Below are positions 28,301-36,248 of a stretch of DNA of 64,000 nucleotides, one piece after another (position 1 is the stretch's first letter; each line of letters starts with the position of its first letter). Both the position numbers and the translations under genes were made by a program. This DNA comes from JAJDTR01 sp965220415. GTDB taxonomy: Bacteria; Poribacteria; WGA-4E; JAJDTR01. The notes beneath the pieces are model-generated. The model saw only the letters and a list, made by a program, of their open reading frames with translations, was not told the DNA's origin and searched no databases. Where the stretch lies: the NCBI GenBank assembly GCA_965220415.1, contig OZ244829.1, forward strand, positions 1,488,001 to 1,552,000, in the 5' to 3' direction.

Positions 28301-28654
28301 AGAAAAACTGGTGCCCGCAGGAACACCAAGTAGAATTCGTGAAACTGGAAGGTGAGGATTGCCCTCTTCAGAAGTAAAACCGCATTCTTCGTACGACACC
28401 GACTGATACTTAACACCGTTTCGTTCAATCAACGCCACATTCAAGTCGGGAAGATCGAACTCAACGGTGATACCGTCAGCATCCGACTTGGCACTGATGT
28501 CTGCGTACGACGGTGCGCCAATTGGGCCGAAGAAGACGACGCTAACCCAAAGAATAAAAGGCACGACGTGTGTTACAGGAAGAACGAATGATGTGGACCA
28601 TCTTTGAGATGGTTTATCGGAACGTTGTGTCCGTGTATCATTGGGATAATTCAT
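22376..28654 (-). CDS. Giant C25 (gingipain/PorU-like) cysteine protease with FlgD/T9SS-like C-terminal domain
   Basis: 2,092 residues, secreted: hydrophobic signal segment at about 28-47. The peptidase C25 core (about 730-1090) starts with YLIITHPVF and contains VVIMGDGTYDF, the catalytic His in YAGHGGRIVW (H960) and the catalytic Cys in LSCYNGYF (C994). The 34-residue His-Cys spacing is close to that of gingipain. It is followed by several Ig-like and beta-rich modules. The last ~90 residues (LGATNYPNPFTDETTI ... VSIKIYSLSGRLV ... NGVYYCKIRV) form a FlgD-Ig or type IX sorting-type domain. PorU is the C25 signal peptidase that removes sorting domains. The adjacent PorV-like gene favours a PorU-like role, but a secreted protease substrate is possible. 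Confidence 0.85.
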   Translation of the reverse strand: MNYPNDTRTQRSDKPSQRWSTSFVLPVTHVVPFILWVSVVFFGPIGAPSYADISAKSDADGITVEFDLPDLNVALIERNGVKYQSVSYEECGFTSEEGNPHLPVSRILLGVPAGTSFSVEVQYAANETRINHRLPPVPYRTLSRENDDLTSWNGRDWREEQIQTPTEEWREDGAAYQTGTLFPSNLADIVYEGYIRSQRVICLALHPVQYNFKSRLLRLHPRMVVRVHFHEAAPDFDSTYGNSFSQSRKSLSSIAEESETFERTFRNLLTNYDAARTWRVPREQTLSAPVMQQAPASLPGEVKYKILVDQTGIYRLRRDDLFDKWGIDLGQVPVRNLQLRIGEMEVPIYIHGDEDGSFDAGDYIEFLGLGAQNRYTHWNVYWLHVEREPGMRVSQIDATPDDPTATVIPVFRSRIYFEEDLLTSNLEHRFPDSVSQGDKHGWFDALDFWYWDGIRNAGDFNEMNLEFPLYDLARSFIQPKIQVLLQGGTPMQHEILTSINGVRIDNAEWKRQDTISVGKTLRVWDNLKDITQGDWNTLTLTRIDTTVEDDTTRYPYHVYVNSFDVEYTRLLKAVNDYLEFSSPASNETYAVRKRRNLEYTVRTFLSPDVEVFEYDGTSLISRLKNPSVSQIDLDLADRDRLRAILHVNAAESGEAVDDRRISVPRVAYDATFQVPDTHDAQYIAVSSVGVRTPVRVEAVPVSELLSPSNEADYLIITHPVFREPSERLAQWRSTAKGGGFRTKVVDVTEIYDNFGKGMVDPKAIKRFLTYAYQNWKPPALSHVVIMGDGTYDFLGVDKELYPEPPEDLGYIPPHYIWTSSYGRTSADHWYATVSGLDELTDFYIGRLTAETVSEASEIVDKIINYEGKRPNGSWRRQIISVADDEVNNSGDFIFKKSLNEIAQSHTLLGYETIEIFLEDIIDLVEANPDDYPDTLPKHVAKERIIQALSNGAVLAQYAGHGGRIVWAHENIFGNVSVDLVEPTPHIPFMLVLSCYNGYFDQPGEPSMAEKLLRKENGGIIGMLSATRLTYGSGNDALNRIIFDHLFKRNERQLGALSFDTKVELLINRGIAGNIDVMMGYTLFGDPAMKLAMADYEMQPKVQSKTVVPGGTVEIAGGKILEVVYNPRLKHKQFEPTSDFNGRLQVKAIFPGKYATGQGENGAVEFYTGDVIVTKEARVTNGSFPELVITVPDNINSGPAHVEYYAESSTHIAVGGASLTVLEPKILDIQPEVVDEASFRISAQVSDELSDEGIKEITLSWRNPETRNWEAVIMIPDQSRGRGWYTVPSPLLLAANGSAIRYDIQVTDIDGNVIISDLLSYRPVVFPNLELVGVGAYSNEALIYYHYSPDIDAWTLNADLQQVEDVEMKDTVEVAFFDGNPDLNSDNVVDSESRLLGRVTIPADAWQRRDPIEIHKTPNFQGQDLVEPRAFHEDPLNTNWLVTATLRHELPIGDHKIFAWIDPVFDVDASPGGQVREGDDEDNIGQRNVEVRDTLIGKTAKRIFSHDGVIDFRMPRNLVSQPAVLTIKEMPEQEHPKLVQQNSSRRITLPNGSQTIAYNVTIVDAEPDTQLNQPVTAELRFDLDALKWEISEELFGKLDTSDDITVIDLSIFSREQMAAINAGAEQRAKEIGVYLWVERLGLWTRLQSALVTTANGSIEVQPTIASATSSNFGGGSLLNVQLDPAGARIGRWVLFFTSASTYRLLVGEDASALRVVTSDRYVGFPQDPPVYTDGVSIDIEYDKRDFRFGDVLTFDVIQDTAGGDSSLYAVSFLEENRGTGVLQYLRLAPGSNMPRDRWAILFVDSEHFHIEGEETGILSRDGNPLQGIVGEEFSYPEFGLTLKLTQGRWMFEAGDSFTFETREVGRVRAEVPIFGPLTLMRSDDVIPPDIQLTIGEQNFVDGDPVSANPLIQATLTDNSGIDYITRPMHMEMLYNQDSSLVSANEYRLSHQPGSNQVVLNYRPPRLDPGTYQIRLAASDLEGNESEQEIEFRVHKLLQLLGATNYPNPFTDETTITCELTGAADEVSIKIYSLSGRLVQEFVEDATAGFMMIPWDGRDQNGEEIANGVYYCKIRVEKAGEKDLTEFIKIMKLK

Positions 28655-28816
28655 TTAGATGTTACACCGTTTCTGAATCAAAAAGGATTTCTGCATTTGG
28701 TTCACGGATCGGAATTCACGGCACTGATAATGAGCATACCGAACCGGGTATACCTTACGAGCCACCTCTTTAGTGAATTGTCCGATTTATCTTCTTCATC
28801 TCATATCAAGAATTTA

Positions 28817-29077
28817 GAGCCTGTTTGAATAATCGGTAGCAAGGCCATTATTGGTTATTTGTAGGCAGTTTTTCATGTTTTTATTTTTGTCTACTACCTA
28901 CCTGTAGGATCTCTATCGCCTTCGCTAATCGCTCAGTTGAGGGATCTACTATCGCGCTCGCTATCCACTCGCTTGATCCCTCTGGGGCTTTTAGAGGCTG
29001 GTGCGCAGGGGATTTCTATCGCTCTCCTTAATCAGTCGGTTGATCGCACCCTACAACTGTACTTTTCAAACAGGTTC
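28817..29077 (+). mobile_element. MITE family A, copy 3 (261 bp, enlarged)
   Basis: Termini GAGCCTGTTTGAATA and TTTTCAAACAGGTTC; flanking TTA at 28814-28816 and 29078-29080. It is longer than other copies because it holds three GATC-bounded units: two in tandem (about 28908-28940 and 28943-28978) before the CTCTGGGG hairpin, and one (about 29008-29045) in the REP hairpin near the 3' end. Confidence 0.85.
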
Positions 29078-29223
29078 TTACGGTCTTGACTCTATCCTCC
29101 GAATTTCAGATGCGGATGCAGGTCATTTTCACTGTTGTCGAGACGACATGTTCTGTGACACACACAGATGTGCCAACCGCGCAACTCGCTAGTCAACCTT
29201 CCCAAAACGGGCTGAGAACGCAC

Positions 29224-30114
29224 TTACTTGTCAGATGCAGTGCGATTTAACCAACTTGGCAACTCTACGGTTTTTGAAATCCTCCACGCAGTGAGATAAA
29301 GACAAGCCGTGAACCGCACGGCTTCGCGAGCACGTTCATGCGCGAACTCGATAACCTCCGGCACGGAGGTCCACTCCTTATCACGAGGATTGGGCAGGCT
29401 GTCAGCAAGATCGTAAACCCTATCGACCAGAATGTGCCCGCTTTCAACCGATTTTGAAATGTCTGTGATAAGATTGTCTAACACGGTTACCTCTTGTGCT
29501 TCTGCCAAAGCGGCAGGCTTCATCTCAAGAAACTCAACGAGGGCGTCTACTTTTTCGTGGATCCCCTTATGCAAAACAGTTCCGTCTGGCTGGCGCCGAC
29601 CATTGTAATCCACTGTCAGATGTAAAGGCTGACACATGTCTTGGGCATAGTGGGCAAGAAAACCTGCGTAAACTAAACATTTATTTTGGATGAACACGTT
29701 ATGGGGCCACTTTCGGTGTTCAGCGAATGCAACGGCGAGGCGCTCTGTCCATTCTGCCACCGCGTAGGGAACAAACCCCACCTTTTCCGGTCGAGTACCG
29801 AGTTCAGCGCATAGTTGTATGAATTCGTACCGATTCTTCGGCAAGGAACGCCCCTGCAACAGTTCGAGATCGACATAGTGCTCGGAGTGTTCACTGGTGG
29901 ATACGGCGGGAGTTCCTCGATTCTTTGAAACGTCCGGATCAAATGCGCAATGAGCAATCATTCCACCGCCAGACCGGAAAAACTCCGGCATCTCGTCGGG
30001 TGCCGCCTTGACAGCCGCACGAGTAAGAATACCGTGGCCACCAGACCACCAAGCCTTACTAGTGTTAGCAACTAGCAGCAATGTCATGCTCAGAACCAAC
30101 ACGACCTTCTTCAT
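29224..30114 (-). CDS. Secreted zinc-dependent phospholipase C / S1-P1 nuclease superfamily protein
   Basis: 296 residues. Signal peptide 1-21 (VVLVLSMTLLLVANTSKA) is cut before WWSGGHG, so the mature protein begins with Trp, which in this superfamily is an N-terminal zinc ligand. Further ligand candidates are H27 of GHG, the HSEHYVDLE segment, AHYAQDMCQPLH and GIHEKVD. The all-helical fold hydrolyses phosphodiester bonds in lipids or nucleic acids; the sequence does not decide which. It stands alone between a MITE-bearing gap and a large non-coding stretch. Confidence 0.75.
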   Translation of the reverse strand: MKKVVLVLSMTLLLVANTSKAWWSGGHGILTRAAVKAAPDEMPEFFRSGGGMIAHCAFDPDVSKNRGTPAVSTSEHSEHYVDLELLQGRSLPKNRYEFIQLCAELGTRPEKVGFVPYAVAEWTERLAVAFAEHRKWPHNVFIQNKCLVYAGFLAHYAQDMCQPLHLTVDYNGRRQPDGTVLHKGIHEKVDALVEFLEMKPAALAEAQEVTVLDNLITDISKSVESGHILVDRVYDLADSLPNPRDKEWTSVPEVIEFAHERAREAVRFTACLYLTAWRISKTVELPSWLNRTASDK

Positions 30115-31062
30115 TCTTCTCTCCGTTTAGATTGACGTAGAAAACCTCTTAAATCTCATAATTGACGGGCCGAGATGCATTGTTTGGTCCATCGGTCTGG
30201 ATTTGCCAATCCAGACCGAGCGGCGGAAGGGAACGCGCCGAGTAGGGAAGTACAATGCCAATTCCGGCTAATCGGGGACATACATGCCCAGACCGGACGT
30301 GCGACGAACTGTAATACTAAGAACCAAACGATGCACTAAACAGTTACACAAAACCAATAGTTATTCCTAATCGAACCGGCATTTATGTAGTCCCGTAGGT
30401 GTGGTTGGAAACTGCACCTACCGAAATATGTGAAAATATGGAATTGTCTATAGCCTTAGAAATACACACAAACATACTCATCCAAAATTGTGATAGGCAT
30501 TGATTCAAGAAACGAACTTGCTTTGTTCTAGATTACCTTGCCGCTAAATAATTGACGAGATGAATTTAGCAGAGTTTAACACGACAACCAATAATCGCAA
30601 GGCGGAGGTTTAAACGATCGCGCTCTTTACCATTCAAAGAATGCCGTTCTTGATTCGATTGAATCCGTGGGCGCGCACTAATCCACCGGAGGGACTTCAA
30701 TGACGCAAGATAAATAAACCATAATGGAGGGAATATGCTACTTTCAGGTGGGGGAAACTAGACGGCAGGTATCAAACGCTTTCCAAGCCTAGCGGCTGAT
30801 TAGCCACAGAGCCAGTGCCAGGTCTTGACGCTCAACCATGTCGGACGCGAATTACCCATCGCCATAATGGGTAACACATAATACGGCGAAAGGTAATATG
30901 ACCACCTTTGGAAGGCTCGTTGACGACCAAGGATATATTTGGACAGCGTAGCAATGGGCACGGGCGCTCACGTCAATTCGCGCGTCCGCGCATTACACAT
31001 CGCTACACCTACGCATCATCCTTGCTCGCCAGCGAGTCTTCCGAAGGTCGGTACGGAGACAA
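30115..31062. other. 948-bp non-coding stretch with palindromes
   Basis: No convincing gene was found. It holds a REP-like palindrome at 30395-30421 (GTAG arm, GGA loop, CTAC arm) and an 8-bp perfect hairpin TTACCCAT/ATGGGTAA at 30852-30874. The 30740-30960 stretch is richer in G/C and hairpin-prone than its surroundings and could encode a structured RNA, but it matches no riboswitch class that I could recognise. Confidence 0.4.
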
Positions 31063-31944
31063 TTATTGGGTCTTCAAATTTCCCCAAGTTGTCGTTACTT
31101 TGTCGCCAGGATCGACTGAGGTACCTCCACCAGCGCCAGCACCCATGTCAGCCCTGATTTGATCTTCGGTCAAGTACTCATCCCAGACCTTGTAGTAAGC
31201 TATGGAGCCGTTGAAGGTCCGATGCTGTTCGCGGAAACTATGGCAGAACAGTGCATGGATGTTCATCGGACGCTCGGGGTCCCATGTTACGCCTGAGGGG
31301 AGCGATCCCGTGAGTTCACCATCAACGTAGAAGTCTATGGCAATCCCACTCTCAAAAGCGATATGAACAAAACGCCATGTGCCTTCACCTAGACTCAGAC
31401 CGTGGTCTTCGAGTCTATAATCTTCACGGAGACCGATGGCGGGCTGCATAACGTTGACGGTGGTGATGTTCCCTGCCGGATTCTCGGCATCGCCATTGCT
31501 TACCCAAATACGCGATGTTTGGTTTGCCTCGGGAGCATCGGATTGAATACCTAACATCTGATGTTCCTCTTCCAAGAGGCCGCCATTGATTCTCACCAAG
31601 ATACCCATGGTGTAGTTTTCAAGAAAAACTGTAGGGATATCGTCGGCAGGTTCGCTGTTCGGGTTAACAAACGATTGGCGCGGTGCCGTGGCAGTGTAGT
31701 ACTTGCTGTTGAATGACATTCCAGCGACATCAATCGTGCCTTCCTCAAGGCCGGGTTTGTCATCGGCGTGAGGCACTGCACCGCCAACTGCAGAGCTATT
31801 TGCCCATGCATCATCGCCTTTTTCCTGCGTGTTAGCGTCAAAGTGGAGCACCAACTCAGCAACGGCAACCGGAGATGCCAATGCGAGAATAAGCAACGCG
31901 CTTAGAACCACCCTGGCGCTTGTTTGTGTCATTATATGAGTCAT
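31063..31944 (-). CDS. Secreted LamG (concanavalin A-like) domain protein
   Basis: 293 residues. The signal peptide ends after SPVAVA (about residue 29). The rest is one LamG/ConA-like jelly roll: ELVLHFDANT start, ADDIPTVFLENYTMGILVRI, WRFVHIAFESGIAIDFYVDGELTGS, and the closing INGSIAY-like NGSIAYYKVWDEYLTEDQI. It ends in a Gly-rich linker and DPGDKVTTTWGNLK, a tail seen on many secreted proteins of this lineage. The likely role is glycan binding at the surface. A start at the second Met (residue 5) is equally possible. Confidence 0.8.
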   Translation of the reverse strand: MTHIMTQTSARVVLSALLILALASPVAVAELVLHFDANTQEKGDDAWANSSAVGGAVPHADDKPGLEEGTIDVAGMSFNSKYYTATAPRQSFVNPNSEPADDIPTVFLENYTMGILVRINGGLLEEEHQMLGIQSDAPEANQTSRIWVSNGDAENPAGNITTVNVMQPAIGLREDYRLEDHGLSLGEGTWRFVHIAFESGIAIDFYVDGELTGSLPSGVTWDPERPMNIHALFCHSFREQHRTFNGSIAYYKVWDEYLTEDQIRADMGAGAGGGTSVDPGDKVTTTWGNLKTQ

Positions 31945-32296
31945 GACTCATTTTTCCTTTCATTACTTTGTTTTGTCTAAAATAGGGAACCAGCCGATAG
32001 CTGATTCATTAATCTATTCACGGAATCAATCCTGCTTACCGCCGAGATTATTCGTGATTCCATGATTGAAAATCAAACCGAAGAGTTATATCACCCTTCA
32101 TATACATCTGTAGTTTACCAAAGGTTTTGGGAGTTTGTCAACAAAAAAATTGGGGTTTTTAAGTCCTATGGGTGAGAAGCGTTGAGTGTGTTTGCCTTGT
32201 TAGGATACAGGATAAGGCCGTTCAGGATTATGCATAGGACGCAAACTGCACCATAGTGACGCTTTCGCCTTAAATCAACAGATTCGCTTATCCGAA
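31945..32296. other. Intergenic region, nothing recognised
   Basis: 352 bp, AT-rich, between two minus-strand genes. It should contain the promoter of the LamG gene. No repeat of families A-D and no terminator hairpin were recognised. Confidence 0.4.
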
Positions 32297-32635
32297 CTAC
32301 GATTTCAGAACGAGGTGAACAATTACCTTCATATGCGCCCCATTGGGAATCTCTCCTGCCAGGCGCAGCCATCCTCCAAAGTGAGTAACCCGCGCAAAGG
32401 TGGTGCCGGGAGCCACCGGTAATGGCACAAGCGTACCCTCGTCGCACCAATGCATGCCGTCCGGTGAAATCTGTACGTGCGCGTTAGCTCCGCCGGGAAC
32501 TCCCTCCGATTCAAGAGCACGAATGAAATAGATGGCTTCAGACGCCCAGGCAACTTCAAACGGTTCGGCGGTAAATTTGCCGCGCCATTCGGTGTTTAAT
32601 TCCACAGTGGCAGTAGCACTTTGTCGCATAATCAT
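32297..32635 (-). CDS. Hypothetical protein, small beta-sandwich-like
   Basis: 112 residues, no signal. It alternates beta-strand-like segments (TATVELNTEW, IYFIRALESEGV, AHVQISPDGMHWCDEGT, VTHFGGWLRLAGEI). The QISPDGMHW segment is reminiscent of carbohydrate-associated beta proteins. Its start overlaps the stop of the upstream 300-residue gene by 4 nt (ATGA), so the two are translationally coupled and probably work together. No family was recognised with confidence. Confidence 0.7.
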   Translation of the reverse strand: MIMRQSATATVELNTEWRGKFTAEPFEVAWASEAIYFIRALESEGVPGGANAHVQISPDGMHWCDEGTLVPLPVAPGTTFARVTHFGGWLRLAGEIPNGAHMKVIVHLVLKS

Positions 32636-33534
32636 TCCTCCATTTCTGCCGACAATAGAACCGAATCCAAATATAGAAAGGCGCGGCTATCGCAGTCACT
32701 TTCCACCCAGAAGAAACTATTCAACATGCACCACAAGTTGGGCATGGCAGGTATCTGCATCGGCTCGATTCCGGAGACATCAAAGACACAATCGTTACAT
32801 TGAAAACGCAAGTATGACATTGTCTCCAAATCAAAGTCGAGGCGCAGGTAGTACCAATTGTGTTTGGTAGCAATCTCGTTATAGCACAGACGTTGATTGC
32901 CGCCCGGTAGATCCAGCCATCCTTCCGGCGCCAGGTGGAAGTGAGAACGGGTCTTGCCGCTACCACCAATGTCGTGCATAGACATACGGTCTTTTTTGTA
33001 CTGCCAGCGTTCCACCGTTTTGCCATCCATAGCGTTCAAATAGCGGATATGCGGCATGATTCGTAGTGGATTCTCTACCGTCCGATCGCTAACCTGCAAA
33101 TCAAACAGAACTCCAACCGCGCGCACATCAGTCTCTGCCAAACGCAACTCTGTCGCCTCCGGTTTAAATGTAAAATAAGCTTCGAGACGAACAGGTCCCG
33201 CATGACGGAATGTCATCCGCTTGATACCCACGCCGATGGAGCCGGGACGAGGGCGCGTTGCAAGTTTCAAGGCGTAGTTCCCCGTGAGGGTGCCTACGGT
33301 GCCGCTATCCCACATGGATAGGTTGCTGAGCATCGGCGGGCGTATGTCCCGGTACTCGGGCAACATGGAATCGAGCGAATCCTCATAGTTACCGATTAAC
33401 CCCGTCCATCCCTGCATCCCTTGGTTGAAGTCATCATAGAAGAGGATGCTATTAAGAGGGTCGAAGCGGCTGAGGCGCGGGTCAGATTGCAGTACCGCCT
33501 GCCTGAGGTCGGTAGTCATAGAAAAAATCTCCAA
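32632..33534 (-). CDS. Uncharacterised protein (DUF6772-like), putative carbohydrate-related
   Basis: 300 residues, cytosolic by sequence. It opens with DPRLSRFDPLNSILFYDDFNQG and IGNYEDSLD...RPPMLSNLSMWD, which I associate with DUF6772, a family of unknown function found in carbohydrate loci. The rest is beta-rich, consistent with a jelly-roll fold. The start is probably the second Met (MTTDLRQAVL, residue 6). It is coupled to the downstream 112-residue gene by a 4-nt overlap and sits in a minus-strand run of sugar-related genes. Confidence 0.7.
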   Translation of the reverse strand: MEIFSMTTDLRQAVLQSDPRLSRFDPLNSILFYDDFNQGMQGWTGLIGNYEDSLDSMLPEYRDIRPPMLSNLSMWDSGTVGTLTGNYALKLATRPRPGSIGVGIKRMTFRHAGPVRLEAYFTFKPEATELRLAETDVRAVGVLFDLQVSDRTVENPLRIMPHIRYLNAMDGKTVERWQYKKDRMSMHDIGGSGKTRSHFHLAPEGWLDLPGGNQRLCYNEIATKHNWYYLRLDFDLETMSYLRFQCNDCVFDVSGIEPMQIPAMPNLWCMLNSFFWVESDCDSRAFLYLDSVLLSAEMEE

Positions 33535-33622
33535 TAATTAGGGGCTCCGATATCTTATTTTGCGTATTACGGCAGTTCTATGGAATTCCGATTGATTCCT
33601 TGCAGCTTGTGCCCAGGTTCAA

Positions 33623-34702
33623 TTACGGCTTAAACCTCGGCTGTCTAGGATCGCGATCCCTCTTCAAACGTAACTTGGATCCCTTCAATGGAAGGTTGAT
33701 CCGTTCCCCATTTCGCAGGTGGGATTCCATAAAAGCGAAGATGAGTTCTGTGCTGGCGTAGGCGCACCGAATACCGCCTCTAGTGGCCGGATTATCGCGG
33801 TCCAATGCATGGACAAGGTCTTTGATGAGATTGGCAGTGGCGCTGGACTGCTCAAATTCCGGAAAGGCTTCGGAAATCAGGCAGGTACGCCAACCCGGAA
33901 CATCTGTAGAACGTCGAATTTCCCACTCGCGACTGTCTAAACGCCTTGCGGATCCGTTCTCGCAAATCGCCTCAGTTCCGCCGGTTGGAGCGAGGAGCGC
34001 GTGTGCCATCACGCCATTGTGAAAGGATATCGTCCCCTGCGCGATTGGATCTTCTCGCACTAAATCGCCATCAATCTGCTCGTCGCCTTTGGGAAGATAC
34101 GCGGACACCCACTCGGCGGGATGATCGCTATTCAATCGGAGCAGCAGATCGAAATTGTGGCTCGCTTTGTTAAACAGGGTTTGGTTGGAGTAGATAATCA
34201 GCGTCCGAAGTTTTCCCAACTCGCCGCTGTCAATAACCTCTTTCATCTTGTCAAAGCCGGTGTGCCAGCGATTGTTCGTTCCCAAGTTGAAAGCCACCCC
34301 GTTGCTCTCCACCGCATCGACCATAGCGGCTGCTTCATCCATAGACGCCGCCATCGCCTTTTCGGCGTAAATTGCCTTTACTCCGTGTTCCGCCGCAAAA
34401 ATGACGACTTCGGCGCGTTGTTCCGGTTGAGTTGCCACACTTACGATGTCGAGATTTTCGCGTTCAATCATCTCTCGATAATCGGTATATTGCCGTTGCT
34501 TCGGTACGTCGTACTGCCTACCGAATTCCTCCATCACGGAAGGACGGAGATCGGCGCACGCCACAAGATCCGTGCGTTCTTCCGCATAGAAACCGGCGGC
34601 GTGGGAATACGGTCTCACGATGCCGCGGTAGTTTACCACTTCGTGGTCAATAAACGCTCCCATTCGGCTACAACCGATAACAGCCGCTCGATACGTTTTC
34701 AT
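33623..34702 (-). CDS. Gfo/Idh/MocA family oxidoreductase
   Basis: 359 residues. The N-terminal Rossmann domain opens AAVIGCSRMGAFIDHE with a GxxxxG NAD(P) loop, and AIYAEKAMAASMDEA supplies the family's EKP-like Lys (here EKA). The C-terminal alpha/beta domain has NNRWHTGFDKMKEVIDSGELG. These enzymes oxidise or reduce sugars, inositols or their derivatives. Pro in the usual EKP motif is replaced by Ala. It is the first of three family members in the window, and the substrate cannot be read from sequence. Confidence 0.92.
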   Translation of the reverse strand: MKTYRAAVIGCSRMGAFIDHEVVNYRGIVRPYSHAAGFYAEERTDLVACADLRPSVMEEFGRQYDVPKQRQYTDYREMIERENLDIVSVATQPEQRAEVVIFAAEHGVKAIYAEKAMAASMDEAAAMVDAVESNGVAFNLGTNNRWHTGFDKMKEVIDSGELGKLRTLIIYSNQTLFNKASHNFDLLLRLNSDHPAEWVSAYLPKGDEQIDGDLVREDPIAQGTISFHNGVMAHALLAPTGGTEAICENGSARRLDSREWEIRRSTDVPGWRTCLISEAFPEFEQSSATANLIKDLVHALDRDNPATRGGIRCAYASTELIFAFMESHLRNGERINLPLKGSKLRLKRDRDPRQPRFKP

Positions 34703-35116
34703 AATTTCCTCTCTCGGGCTTTAGTGGTTTATTTTCCAAAAAATATGGTTCGTGTTGGGTGCCGGTGCGGTTAGAAAGGGATCTCTATCGATCAACTGAG
34801 CGGATAGCGAAGGCGATAGAAATACCATTTTTCTAAAATGCTTGTGCATTGGTCGCGTGAATCAGGTCACGAAATTTGCGTGGAGCGGAACAAGAAGTCT
34901 CGCCTCCGCGCAACGCTGGCGGGACAAGGGATCTCTATCGCGGTCGTTATTCACTCGTTTGATGGATTTCTATCGGGATCTACTATCGCCTTCACTATTC
35001 GTTCAGTTGATCGCTCCTTATCCAGTCGCTTGATCCCGCCTACCGGGTTGGTGTTATACGGCTTTCCGTTCAATCGAACCATTGAAAACTTGCTCATTCC
35101 AGCGAAACCCGACATT
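34703..35116. repeat. Intergenic cluster of GATC-bounded units, both orientations
   Basis: A GGTGCGGTT half-hairpin near 34764 is followed by a truncated unit and then an inverted full unit (about 34792-34826), giving head-to-head copies. From 34928 to 35036 at least three tandem units lie between GGCGGGACAAGG and CCCGCCTACCGGG, that is, at the tip of a REP hairpin whose intact form is at 46496-46518. No gene. Confidence 0.7.
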
Positions 35117-36217
35117 TCATGAGATTTCGATTGTGCCTTCAAACACAGTCCCGTACGCATTGCTTCGCTTTTTATCGATAGTCTCGTTGCCGATGGTGTA
35201 AACGCGATTACCCGATATCGCAACTCTGTGCGAACACACGCCGTATGGAAGCGGATCTAGCGCCGACCACTCGCCGGTATGTGTATCATAAGCCCACGTC
35301 TCGTGAGAATAGCAGAAAAAGTCAAGCTCCGATTCGTAGCTCTTTATGTCAACCGAAACGCCCTCGGGGTGGACTACCCAACTATCGCCGCCGGTCAACA
35401 CAATCCATCGATCCGCTACCGTAAAGGCTTCACATCCAAAAGCTCGCGGCGGACGCGCCAATTCCTGCCATACTCCTGTCTGTAGGTCGTATTCCCACAC
35501 TTCTCGAAAGGCAATATACACCGCGGTGCCATCTGCTCCGAATCTATGGGCGTTATAGGGATGCACATCCTTAACCCCACCTATGGGTTGGTCGCGCCCG
35601 CTGATGACGTACAGTTTCCCGTTGCAGATTGTGACTCCAGCGAACCACCTGGGTTTTCCGGGAAATTGAGTGAGGATTTCCCAGTCTGACCGTTTAGCGA
35701 CATCCATGCGGTAGATATTCGGATCTTCAATCGAATGTTCGTGGGGTTGCCAATCCGTGCCGAAAGCGGTGTAAAGGAAGTCGCCATGTGAGAAAGTTGT
35801 CGGCACCATAGCGGGTGTTGGTCGGTCGGGAAGGCGTTCCCAGGTTGTTTCGCCGCCTTTCACATCCAAGAACCACGCATCCGCGATGGCACGCATCCCG
35901 ACCGCACGGCGGCGTCCACCAACGACCGCCAAACCGCCGGCAACCGCGGCGCCGGAGGTCCAGCCGGGACCTACCGGCAAAGGCGGGAGTGGATGCCATT
36001 TGCCAATCGCGCTTTCGATGTGCTCCCCGGGTACAACAAGAGACGGCATCGCCTCCGTTTCTTCATCTATCCCGAGCCAGAATCCGTACTCTACCTCGCG
36101 CCAAGGGTAAGACATCCCCCCGGCAACCAAGAACCTTCCATCTACGATACCTGCCGACGGTCCCTTAATCAGCGCCGGATATGCAGGGCCTTGTTTCCAA
36201 GTTATCTTTAGTGCCAT
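35117..36217 (-). CDS. Kelch-repeat beta-propeller protein
   Basis: 366 residues, no signal peptide. Several kelch blades are visible: GRFLVAGGMSYPW, GWTSGAAVAGGLAVVGGRR, LYTAFGTDW, CNGKLYVISGRDQ, DRWIVLTGGDSWV and GNRVYTIGNE, each with the Gly-Gly and Trp/Tyr spacing of the repeat. Bacterial relatives include sialate mutarotase (NanM)-like proteins and galactose-oxidase-type folds. Its place in a sugar operon suggests sugar epimerase or binding activity, not proven. 32 bp separate it from the PhyH gene upstream, so they are probably co-transcribed. Confidence 0.85.
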   Translation of the reverse strand: MALKITWKQGPAYPALIKGPSAGIVDGRFLVAGGMSYPWREVEYGFWLGIDEETEAMPSLVVPGEHIESAIGKWHPLPPLPVGPGWTSGAAVAGGLAVVGGRRRAVGMRAIADAWFLDVKGGETTWERLPDRPTPAMVPTTFSHGDFLYTAFGTDWQPHEHSIEDPNIYRMDVAKRSDWEILTQFPGKPRWFAGVTICNGKLYVISGRDQPIGGVKDVHPYNAHRFGADGTAVYIAFREVWEYDLQTGVWQELARPPRAFGCEAFTVADRWIVLTGGDSWVVHPEGVSVDIKSYESELDFFCYSHETWAYDTHTGEWSALDPLPYGVCSHRVAISGNRVYTIGNETIDKKRSNAYGTVFEGTIEIS

Positions 36218-36248
36218 TGTTTTCTCCTTAGATTGATTTCAGAGGTGC

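Noticed and set aside
30740..30960. Cobalamin or cyclic-di-GMP riboswitch, suggested by GCCAGTGCCAGG and ACGC-like motifs
   Set aside because: The remaining conserved blocks of either class could not be found on either strand, and no fitting gene lies downstream.
34928..35040. CRISPR array, because of repeated ~35-bp units
   Set aside because: Units are adjacent or degenerate without regular unique spacers, occur dispersed in many loci and in both orientations, and no cas gene is present.
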